From contig JAJQHG010000081.1 in the NCBI GenBank assembly GCA_021199865.1, positions 1 to 8,475 on the forward strand: a DNA stretch of 8,475 bases, read 5' to 3'. Shown here one piece after another: positions 1 through 5,729 of the stretch. Within the stretch, counting starts at the first letter, position 1, and the number at the start of each line of letters is the position of its first letter. The notes under the pieces were generated by a model, which saw only the letters and a list, made by a program, of their open reading frames with translations, did not search any database and was not told the DNA's origin. Position numbers and translations under genes: made by a program. This stretch comes from Methanosphaera sp. Lineage in GTDB: Archaea > Methanobacteriota > Methanobacteria > Methanobacteriales > Methanobacteriaceae.

Positions 1-127
1 GCTAAGATACATATTTAGCCATAAAAATAGAATAAATCATTATAACATGAAAAGTTATTGATAATAAAGATAAGACAATAATATTCACAGAAATAACACC
101 CCTGAAAAATAATTTATCTATATACTT

Positions 128-171
128 AGATCATAATAAGATCATACTCAGATTATACATAGATCTTATAT
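128..171. repeat. Four imperfect 11-bp tandem repeats in the left intergenic region
   Basis: Units start at 128, 139, 150 and 161 with an exact 11-bp period: AGATCATAATA, AGATCATACTC, AGATTATACAT, AGATCTTATAT. The first seven to eight bases of each unit are the most alike. Bases 1-255 otherwise contain no gene that I can support, only AT-rich sequence. The period is close to one DNA helical turn, as expected for a row of protein-binding sites on one face of the helix. That role is an inference. The array may belong to a gene left of the window, because the tfb gene ends, rather than starts, on this side. Confidence 0.55.
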
Positions 172-225
172 ATAAATCACATAGAGCAACTTTAAATATT
201 CCTAGATAATTTAATAAATATATAA

Positions 226-245
226 TTTTAAAATAAGAAAGGGAG
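226..245 (-). terminator. Probable U-tract terminator of tfb
   Basis: On the minus strand, shortly after the tfb stop codon, a CTCCC patch (241-245) runs into a T-rich stretch of the form TTTCTTATTTT. No stem-loop is visible. Archaeal transcription commonly stops at U-rich tracts without a hairpin, so this is the likely 3' end of the gar1-tfb message. Confidence 0.45.
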
Positions 246-255
246 ATGAATGTAG

Positions 256-1971
256 TTATAGGTTTACACCCATATCTAATTGTTCTGTTAATTCTTTATA
301 CCTGTTTCTGATAGTAACCTCTGTTACACCAGCAATCTCTGCAACATCACGCTGTGTTTTTCTCTCACCCAGAAGAACACTAGCAATATATAAAGCAGCT
401 GCTGCTACACCAGTTGGACCTCTACCACTAGTTAAACCATTCTCCATTGCCTGGTTAATAATTTCTATAGCTTTGGATTGAACAACACCAGAAAGATTTA
501 ATTCACTAGCAAACCTTGGAACATAATCTATTGGAGATGTAGGTGGAAGACGTATATTTAATTCACGTGTTAAGAAACGATAAGTTCTACCAACTTCCTT
601 CTTACTTACACGTGATACCTCTGCTATCTCATCTAGAGTACGTGGTACTTTACATCTACGACAAGCAGCATATAGAGAAGCGGCTACAACACCTTCAATA
701 CTACGACCTCTAATTAACTTATTTTCCACAGCATTCCTATATACTACAGATGCTGATTCACGTACGCTACGAGGTAATCCTAGACGTGATGAGTCACGAT
801 CTAACTCACTTAGAGCAAATGCAAGGTTACGTTCAGTTGCTCCACTGATCCTAATCTTTCTCTGCCATTTTCTAAGTCTATACCATTGTGCACGATTTCT
901 TGCAGGAATATCTCTACCATAAATATCCTTATTTCTCCAGTCAATCATAGTAGATAGACCTTTATCATGTATTGTGTAAGTAATAGGTGCACCTACACGT
1001 GTTCTTTTATCTCTCTGTTCATGGTCAAATGCTCTCCATTCTGGACCCATATCCACAATGTTATCATCAATTACTAAACCACAACCAGCACATACTACTT
1101 CTCCACGTTCATGATCACTAATAAGCTTTGTAGAACCACATTCAGGACACTTAGTTTCCTTCTTTTCCATCTCATTAACATCTTTTTTCATCTGTTCTTT
1201 TTCACTAAGTGCATCCTCTTTTTCTAGTTCCATTTCTAGCTCATCAGAGTCTGTTGTATCAATCTTAATGATTTCCTCAACATCTAATTCAGAGGTAGAC
1301 ATTAATTCGATGTCGGATTCTTCAGGTACTATTACATCAGCATCATTCATTGGTTCGGCAAGATCCATATCTGCAATGTTGTCACCAAAGGAATCATCAT
1401 CAGAGTCTCTTGAATCCTTAAAGTTATCCATAATTTCAAGTAATGGATTTTCTTCTTTAGTTTTAGATTTAGGTTTCTTTTTAGTTTCTTCCTCTTCTTC
1501 TTTTTTAGCTTTCTTTGGTGGTCTTCCAGGTTTTTTCTTAGGTTTAGCTTTCTCTTCTGTAGTTTTGTTTTTTCTTGGTCTTCCTGGTTTTCTTTTCTTT
1601 GGTTTTTCTTCTTCTTCTAGTATTGTTGTGGTTGATTCTGTTTTTTTGGTTTTGTTTTTTCTTGGTCTTCCTGGTTTTCTTTTCTTTGGTTTTTCTTCTT
1701 CTTCTAGTATTGTTGTGGTTGATTCTGTTTTTTTGGTTTTGTTTTTTCTTGGTCTTCCTGGTTTTCTCTTTGTGGTTTTCTTAGTAGTCTTGTTTTCTTC
1801 TGTTTCAGTGGTCTTTGTTGTTTCCTTATTTTTTGTTGTGGTCTTTGTTGTTTTCTCAGTTTTTGTCGTGGTTTTTGGGGTTTCTGTTGTTTTAGCTGTT
1901 TTTGACTCAGTTTTCCTTGTTTTTCTTGGTCTTCCGGGTTTTCTTTTCTTTCTTTTTTTAATTACTGCCGT
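256..1971 (-). CDS. tfb: Transcription initiation factor B (TFB) with AT-hook and acidic N-terminal extension
   Basis: Archaeal TFIIB homologue: binds the TBP-TATA complex and BRE and recruits RNA polymerase. Numbered from the ATG at 1431 (391 residues), the zinc ribbon uses C95, C98, C114 and C117. A B-reader-like stretch spans about 131-147, and two cyclin repeats span about 195-290 and 300-385. Canonical TFB is roughly 300 residues, so even this form carries an extra acidic N-terminus of about 90 residues. The frame stays open upstream of 1431 for 180 more codons, to a stop at 1990-1992. Those codons are Lys/Thr-rich with five AT-hooks, whose GRP cores begin at residues 13, 72, 101, 130 and 149 counted from 1971. 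The ATG at 1431 has no ribosome-binding site. AAGGAGG at 1980-1986 lies 8 nt before an in-frame ACG (1969-1971), so I place the start there. TFB identity is near certain; the extension and its start are inferred. gar1 ends 2 nt upstream, so the two are probably cotranscribed. Confidence 0.88.
   Translation of the reverse strand, partial: TAVIKKRKKRKPGRPRKTRKTESKTAKTTETPKTTTKTEKTTKTTTKNKETTKTTETEENKTTKKTTKRKPGRPRKNKTKKTESTTTILEEEEKPKKRKPGRPRKNKTKKTESTTTILEEEEKPKKRKPGRPRKNKTTEEKAKPKKKPGRPPKKAKKEEEEETKKKPKSKTKEENPLLEIMDNFKDSRDSDDDSFGDNIADMDLAEPMNDADVIVPEESDIELMSTSELDVEEIIKIDTTDSDELEMELEKEDALSEKEQMKKDVNEMEKKETKCPECGSTKLISDHERGEVVCAGCGLVIDDNIVDMGPEWRAFDHEQRDKRTRVGAPITYTIHDKGLSTMIDWRNKDIYGRDIPARNRAQWYRLRKWQRKIRISGATERNLAFALSELDRDSSRLGLPRSVRESASVVYRNAVENKLIRGRSIEGVVAASLYAACRRCKVPRTLDEIAEVSRVSKKEVGRTYRFLTRELNIRLPPTSPIDYVPRFASELNLSGVVQSKAIEIINQAMENGLTSGRGPTGVAAAALYIASVLLGERKTQRDVAEIAGVTEVTIRNRYKELTEQLDMGVNL
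1564..1767 (-). repeat. Exact 87-bp tandem repeat encoding AT-hook modules
   Basis: Bases 1564-1650 and 1651-1737 are identical 87-bp units (29 codons), followed by a 30-bp partial third copy to 1767. On the minus strand each unit encodes a Lys/Arg-rich AT-hook core (KRKPGRPRK), then a Thr/Ser patch and a four-Glu patch. The perfect identity suggests a recent in-frame duplication. Copy number is likely to vary between strains. Confidence 0.92.
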
Positions 1972-1973
1972 AG

Positions 1974-2240
1974 TTACATCCTCCTTTTCTTATTTTTTGG
2001 TGATAAGTATACTTTTTCTCCTACATGGATTTTCTTATACTTTTTACTAGTTTTTATGGATAGGTATGGTTTCTTTGTTGATCCAAATATATCACTAACT
2101 TTTCCTATTGGTTTATTGTTTTTATTTACTAATGTTGCTCCTAGTCTTTGTGTTTGTTTTATAGGTACAATTAGTTTATTTGTACTTGAGATGTGGGATA
2201 TTTGACCAACTTCTCTTAATTTATTCTTATTCTTTGACAT
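1974..2240 (-). CDS. gar1: H/ACA ribonucleoprotein subunit Gar1
   Basis: Small subunit of the archaeal H/ACA guide RNP, where Gar1 contacts Cbf5 and promotes product release during RNA-guided pseudouridylation of rRNA. The 88-residue protein fits the family: an early VGQISHIS segment, a middle LGATLVN segment, then the IGKVSDIFGSTKKPYLSIK stretch diagnostic of the Gar1 beta-barrel, and a basic tail ending KNKKRRM. The ATG at 2238-2240 has no clear ribosome-binding site. Its leader may be very short, if the AT-rich palindrome at 2265-2283 holds the TATA box. The tfb gene follows on the same strand after 2 nt; a gar1-tfb pair is known in other euryarchaea. The end of gar1 carries the ribosome-binding site for tfb, so translation of the two is probably coupled. 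Confidence 0.93.
   Translation of the reverse strand: MSKNKNKLREVGQISHISSTNKLIVPIKQTQRLGATLVNKNNKPIGKVSDIFGSTKKPYLSIKTSKKYKKIHVGEKVYLSPKNKKRRM
1980..1986 (-). promoter_or_regulatory. Strong ribosome-binding site that decides the tfb start
   Basis: The minus strand reads AAGGAGG here, inside the last codons of gar1. It abuts the final ATG-TAA of gar1, too close to serve that ATG. Counting 8 nt downstream (ATGTAACT) reaches ACG at 1969-1971, in frame with tfb. This is ideal spacing for a start codon. It supports translation of the AT-hook region as part of TFB. Confidence 0.75.
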
Positions 2241-2264
2241 TTTCTTAAACTATTTAGTTTTTAA

Positions 2265-2283
2265 TATTTTATTTAATAAAATA
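2265..2283 (-). promoter_or_regulatory. 19-bp AT palindrome at the probable gar1-tfb promoter
   Basis: The sequence is TATTTTATT-T-AATAAAATA: perfect 9-bp arms around one base. It lies about 25-43 nt before the gar1 ATG, where an archaeal TATA box would sit for a transcript with a leader of only a few nucleotides. It may be the TATA element itself, a regulator site, or both. AT-rich palindromes can arise by chance in this genome, but arms of this length are uncommon. Confidence 0.45.
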
Positions 2284-2600
2284 GTGGGTACTGGTTTTAA
2301 TTGAAGTGTTATGATTTATTGAATCTCAAAAATTAGTTCTCATAGTATTTCTGGAGTTCATTGTACATTGACGGGTAATTATTTTATTATTTTATATTTT
2401 TTCTAATTGTTCATATTCACTTATTCTAACTTCTATTTATAGTTATCTATAAGTCTGTATTATACTTTAAATGTTATAATATTTAAACTTTTGGATATAT
2501 TTAAATATAAATGTATAATAATTAATGATAATTAAACTAAAAATAGGCTTTATTGAACTATATTGGATTAAATGATGGTGTTGTAATGATTTTTCATAGT

Positions 2601-2619
2601 AAATAAATAAAAAGGAGGG
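2601..2619 (-). terminator. Probable U-tract terminator of the rraA-like gene
   Basis: Just past the stop codon the minus strand reads CCCTCC (2614-2619) and then TTTTTATTTATTT. No hairpin is evident. This matches the C-patch plus T-tract arrangement seen after several other genes in the window. Confidence 0.5.
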
Positions 2620-2622
2620 TAT

Positions 2623-3294
2623 TTACTCAATACCTAGTATAGTATCAAGGTTTTTATCCTTTAATTGATTAACTGCATCAGATTCAAATTTCTTAATACT
2701 ATTAACTTCCTCTAAAATTTCATCAAGATTTTCCTTAGGAATAACGACTACACCATCTCTATCACCAACAAGGATATCGCCATCATTGATTTGTTCATTA
2801 TTAATAACGATACTATCACTAATTTCACCATTATTCAATGGTTTTCCTGCATGTGAATGTGTTGTCCTAGAGAATAACTTATAATCAATATTAAGTATGT
2901 CTTCACTATCTCTTGATGCACCATATATTACAGTAGATTTAAGTCCATACTTTTTAGCAGCATTTGAGGCCATACCACCCCAAACAGCATATTTATCATC
3001 ACTACACTTAATTAGTAATACATCATCCTTAGAAGCAGAATATATTGCTTTGATGCATGTTCCCCAATCATTAGAATCAGTATATGCTGTTTTTATACTG
3101 CCAACAACTTTATGTGATGGATTTAATGGTTTTACTCCATCAAGATAGCCAGTTTTATCATAAAGATTTTTCATAGCATCAGACACATTATCACTACTAG
3201 CAACATCAAGTAGATTATCAAGTGTGACTTTAGTTTCTTTTTTATTTCTATTTTGATGTAAAATATTATGGGGTGTGATTTTTCCTGTAGTCAT
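2623..3294 (-). CDS. RraA / HMG-CHA aldolase-family protein
   Basis: A 223-residue member of the RraA-like fold, often annotated as demethylmenaquinone methyltransferase-like. Visible hallmarks are a WGGMASNAAKKYG segment (about 105-117), followed by YGASRD with R128 and D129. These match the Arg-Asp pair that supports divalent metal and substrate binding in HMG/CHA aldolases. A C-terminal GDRDGVVVIP stretch (about 177-186) closes the barrel. The family includes aldolases, oxaloacetate decarboxylases and RNase E inhibitors. Methanogens lack menaquinone and RNase E of the bacterial type, so a small aldolase or decarboxylase is more plausible, but the substrate is unknown. The start is the ATG at 3292-3294, with only a weak GAGATGAT ribosome-binding site. 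DUF211 lies 64 nt upstream on the same strand, with a U-tract terminator between them, so cotranscription is uncertain. Confidence 0.85.
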   Translation of the reverse strand: MTTGKITPHNILHQNRNKKETKVTLDNLLDVASSDNVSDAMKNLYDKTGYLDGVKPLNPSHKVVGSIKTAYTDSNDWGTCIKAIYSASKDDVLLIKCSDDKYAVWGGMASNAAKKYGLKSTVIYGASRDSEDILNIDYKLFSRTTHSHAGKPLNNGEISDSIVINNEQINDGDILVGDRDGVVVIPKENLDEILEEVNSIKKFESDAVNQLKDKNLDTILGIE

Positions 3295-3320
3295 ATAATC
3301 ATCTCAAAAATTCCTAATTA

Positions 3321-3351
3321 AAATAATAAAAAAATAATAAGGTGGGTAGGG
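3321..3351 (-). terminator. Probable terminator of the DUF211 gene
   Basis: The minus strand reads a C-rich patch (CCCTACCCACC, 3341-3351), then TTATTATTTTTTTATTATTTT. It begins a few bases past the DUF211 stop and fills most of the gap before the rraA-like gene. It argues that at least part of transcription stops between the two. Confidence 0.5.
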
Positions 3352-3358
3352 TATGTTA

Positions 3359-3649
3359 TTAGTCCTGTGGAGTAGTTACTTCCTCAACTAGTTTTTTACC
3401 AGCAACAACTTCATCTACACTATGAATTGATGCACCATATGTTTCTATTGCATCTTTTATCTGGTCATAGTTAAGGTCTTTTCCTTCCATTGTTATCTTT
3501 ACATTCTCTGTATCTTTATCAATTTCTATTAAGGTTATGTTTACTCCATCAACACCATTAAGACTACTTAAATACGTAGCAAATGATGGTAATGAGGGAG
3601 AATGTGGTTTTAGAATATCTAAAACTACTCTAATTAATGAATTATCCAT
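3359..3649 (-). CDS. DUF211 family protein, small ferredoxin-like fold
   Basis: A 96-residue protein recognisable as DUF211, a family largely confined to archaea and common in methanogens. Family features are the N-terminal IRVVLDILKPHSPSLPSFA stretch, the mid-protein GVDGVNITLIEIDKDTENVKIT, and the late GASIHSVDEVVAG. The alternating beta-alpha-beta pattern suggests a ferredoxin-like fold. A relative from Methanothermobacter (MTH889) has, to my memory, a solved multimeric structure, but no biochemical role is established. The start ATG (3647-3649) is preceded by GGAGG at 3661-3665, 11 nt away, so the start is well supported. It diverges from dnaG across a 449-bp intergenic region. Confidence 0.9.
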   Translation of the reverse strand: MDNSLIRVVLDILKPHSPSLPSFATYLSSLNGVDGVNITLIEIDKDTENVKITMEGKDLNYDQIKDAIETYGASIHSVDEVVAGKKLVEEVTTPQD

Positions 3650-3856
3650 CTGTTATAAATCCTCCAATTTAAGTTTTATATTTCATTAATAATTCTATAA
3701 ATAAATAGTATCATGTTAACCTGGATATAAATATTATCCTTTTACTCAATTAATTTACCTAAACTACTATTTATTTCACACTATTCTATTTGTAGTTATT
3801 TTTATAAATAATAGTAATTATTATTAATACATATTTCTAAATATATTACTGTAATT

Positions 3857-3878
3857 TATATAACGAACTAGTTATATA
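3857..3878. repeat. Inverted repeat with 8-bp arms and a 6-bp centre, dif-like geometry
   Basis: TATATAAC - GAACTA - GTTATATA: perfect 8-bp arms around six non-symmetric bases. Xer recombination sites have two binding arms around a central region of about 6 bp, and a Xer gene lies 1.9 kb downstream. The arms resemble the AT-rich arms of the Pyrococcus dif as I remember it. It could equally be an operator in the DUF211/dnaG divergent region. Confidence 0.4.
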
Positions 3879-3913
3879 GAATTACATGGATATTACATAC
3901 ACAAAACTAGTAA

Positions 3914-3941
3914 TCTAATAGAATAATTAGACTCTATTAGA
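3914..3941. repeat. Inverted repeat with 9-bp arms
   Basis: TCTAATAGA (3914-3922) and TCTATTAGA (3933-3941) are reverse complements separated by 10 bases. A second pair overlaps: TAATTAG (3924-3930) with CTAATTA (3942-3948). The two pairings are mutually exclusive, so the segment could switch between hairpins or be a binding site. Chance is possible at this AT content. Confidence 0.4.
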
Positions 3942-4098
3942 CTAATTAAAGTATAAAACTAGGTGTATAGTATATCATAATCTCATATCTGAAGAATCAG
4001 AAAAAAATCAATAATTTATTCTCATCATAATGCTTTGTTATAATAATTTAATTAATTCATATTAATTACTCATAAAACAATTATTCAAAGGCGATTAA

Positions 4099-5646
4099 AT
4101 GACACATAAGAATGCCAAATATCATGATGATGAAGATTATTATTATATGGTGAATGAGGAGGTTACAACAACAAAATACTTAATCCATGCACAAATAAAT
4201 GCACAAGGATTTGTAGAAAAATCCGATGTTGTTGGTGCCATATTCGGACAAACAGAAGGACTACTAACAGATAGTTTGGATCTAAGAGAACTACAAAAAA
4301 CTGGTCGAATAGGTAGAATACAAGTAGATATGAATAATAATTCTGGTAGAACAAAGGGTGAAGTAATAATACCCTCAAGTCTAGATAGAATCGAGACAAC
4401 AATACTTGCAGCATCACTAGAAACTATTAACAGAGTAGGGCCATGTGAAGCCAACCTACGAGTCATAAAAATAGATGATGTAAGAGCTGTTAAGAGACAA
4501 ACAATAGTTGAAAGAGCAACAGAATTATACCATCAAATGATGAAGGATTTCACACCAGAAAACTCTAGAATGATTGAGGAAGTAAAAGAATCAATAAGAA
4601 TACCTGAAATCATAGAGTATGGTGATGATAATTTACCAGCTGGTCCAAACACACCAACATCTGATGCAATAGTAATAGTAGAGGGACGATCAGATGTCCT
4701 AAACCTATTAAAGTATGGAATAAAAAACACTATAGCAGTAGAGGGAGTAAACATACCTAAAACTGTTATAGACTTAACAAAGGATCGTACAGTTACAGCA
4801 TTCCTTGATGGTGACAGAGGAGGAGACTTGATACTAAAAGAATTACTCCAGGTAGGACAAATTGATTATGTCACACGTGCACCAAGAGGACAAGAAGTAG
4901 AATACCTAGATAAAGATCAAGTAATCTATGCATTAAAGAATAAAACATCCATAGACAAAATAACAGATCAAGCAAACTATAACCATAATCATCACAGATA
5001 TCACAACAAGCCAAAGAAACATGATGCTGATAGTTATATCTACCATAATAGCCACAAATATAATGATAACTCAAACAAGTACAATGAACACAAAAATAAA
5101 TCTAGTCAAGACAACAACAACCATAATGATAAACACAACAAGAAACACAATTATAAACATTTCAATACACCCAAAAATTCCAACACACCAAAAACTGAGA
5201 AAAAGGATTATGGTCATGATAATAGTATAAAACATGATAATATACTTAAAACAGACAAACCAAAGGTTGAACAAACAAGTAAACCAGTAAATGATGATCT
5301 AACGAATGATAAATCACAGACTGATAACTCTATTGATAAAAAAAGTGAGCCAAAAGAAGAAACAAAACCAAAAAACAAGTACTTAAAAGTATTAGATGAA
5401 TTGTCTGGTACAAGTAAGGGTAAACTTTATGACTCAGAATTCAATCTTATCAAGGAAGTACCAGTTGAGACAATATTTAATGAAGTCAAAGCAATGGATG
5501 AAAATATTAAAACTGTGATTTTTGATGGTATAATAAGTCAAAGACTAGTGGACTTATCTAAAGAGAAAAATATAGAGAAACTAGTTGCTGTACGTATGAA
5601 TGAGGTTGTAAAGAAACCTGAAACCATAAAAATAATGACTAAATAA
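4099..5646 (+). CDS. dnaG: Archaeal DnaG-type primase with a long His/Asn-rich linker
   Basis: Archaeal DnaG has primase activity and is also a stable subunit of the archaeal exosome, binding A-rich RNA. The conserved N-terminal domain starts near residue 18 (TTKYLIHAQINAQGFVEKSDVVGAIFGQTEGLL, cited by position 24-56). The TOPRIM domain shows VEGRSDV with E195 and FLDGDRGGD with D237 and D239, the metal-binding acidic residues. Residues about 293-425 are a low-complexity insert rich in His, Asn, Lys and Asp, with about 14 histidines mostly between 296 and 360. A conserved C-terminal domain follows from about 428 to 515. At 515 residues it is longer than many archaeal DnaG proteins (roughly 400-450), and the linker accounts for the excess. 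The start at 4099 is favoured by GGCGAT just upstream; the next ATG (4147) lacks such a site. A stem-loop and the Xer gene follow. Confidence 0.94.
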   Translation: MTHKNAKYHDDEDYYYMVNEEVTTTKYLIHAQINAQGFVEKSDVVGAIFGQTEGLLTDSLDLRELQKTGRIGRIQVDMNNNSGRTKGEVIIPSSLDRIETTILAASLETINRVGPCEANLRVIKIDDVRAVKRQTIVERATELYHQMMKDFTPENSRMIEEVKESIRIPEIIEYGDDNLPAGPNTPTSDAIVIVEGRSDVLNLLKYGIKNTIAVEGVNIPKTVIDLTKDRTVTAFLDGDRGGDLILKELLQVGQIDYVTRAPRGQEVEYLDKDQVIYALKNKTSIDKITDQANYNHNHHRYHNKPKKHDADSYIYHNSHKYNDNSNKYNEHKNKSSQDNNNHNDKHNKKHNYKHFNTPKNSNTPKTEKKDYGHDNSIKHDNILKTDKPKVEQTSKPVNDDLTNDKSQTDNSIDKKSEPKEETKPKNKYLKVLDELSGTSKGKLYDSEFNLIKEVPVETIFNEVKAMDENIKTVIFDGIISQRLVDLSKEKNIEKLVAVRMNEVVKKPETIKIMTK

Positions 5647-5656
5647 TATCTCATAA

Positions 5657-5689
5657 AAGTAGGATTAGTAGAAAATACTTTTCCTACTT
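5657..5689 (+). terminator. Long stem-loop between dnaG and the Xer gene
   Basis: AAGTAGGA (5657-5664) pairs perfectly with TCCTACTT (5682-5689). Inside, after a TT/TT internal loop, AGTA (5667-5670) pairs with TACT (5676-5679) around GAAAA. It begins about 10 nt after the dnaG stop. It may end or stabilise the dnaG transcript, although no strong T-tract follows. Its near-symmetry just upstream of a recombinase gene leaves open a binding-site role. Confidence 0.55.
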
Positions 5690-5713
5690 ATTCACAATTT
5701 ATTAAATAATTAT

Positions 5714-5719
5714 AGGAGG
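5714..5719 (+). promoter_or_regulatory. Ribosome-binding site fixing a TTG start
   Basis: AGGAGG lies 10 nt before TTG at 5730-5732. There is no ATG in the correct frame and spacing, so this site justifies the TTG start of the recombinase. Confidence 0.75.
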
Positions 5720-5729
5720 AAAATATAAT

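Larger units (their letters stand above)
2241..2622. other. 382-bp intergenic region upstream of gar1
   Basis: Between the gar1 start and the rraA-like stop, both on the minus strand. It contains the promoter region of gar1, including the palindrome at 2265-2283, and the rraA 3' end near 2601-2622. A patch at about 2285-2385 is less AT-rich than its surroundings. I find no open frame, tRNA or convincing C/D-box motifs in it. The rest is AT-rich with no gene visible. Confidence 0.6.
3650..4098. other. 449-bp divergent intergenic region between DUF211 and dnaG
   Basis: No gene is visible. It should carry two promoters. A TATA-like stretch near 3695-3705 reads toward DUF211 on the minus strand, and TTATAATAA near 4036-4045 reads toward dnaG. 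A GGCGAT element just before 4099 supports the dnaG start. Two inverted repeats in the middle (3857-3878 and 3914-3941) are listed separately. The octamer AAAACTAG occurs at 3903 and 3955. Confidence 0.5.

Noticed and set aside
1564..1767. CRISPR-like repetition
   Set aside because: The copies are directly adjacent 87-bp units with no spacers and lie inside a coding frame, so this is a coding tandem repeat.
1575..1784. Plus-strand hydrophobic frame within the 87-bp repeats
   Set aside because: A shadow of the tandem repeat on the opposite strand, with no ribosome-binding site or recognisable domain.
1268..2050. Plus-strand open frame encoding a Val/Phe/Leu-rich 260-residue protein
   Set aside because: It is the antisense of the Lys/Thr/Glu-rich AT-hook region of tfb and of the end of gar1. 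Its hydrophobic repeats come from the complementary codons, and it has no family resemblance.
2285..2385. Possible small RNA in a less AT-rich patch upstream of gar1
   Set aside because: I could not find box C/D or H/ACA motifs or a convincing fold, and the patch may be only promoter-distal sequence.
4871..5274. Minus-strand and alternate-frame open frames across the dnaG linker
   Set aside because: They overlap a clearly conserved dnaG gene and have low-complexity composition explained by the His/Asn/Lys codons of the linker.
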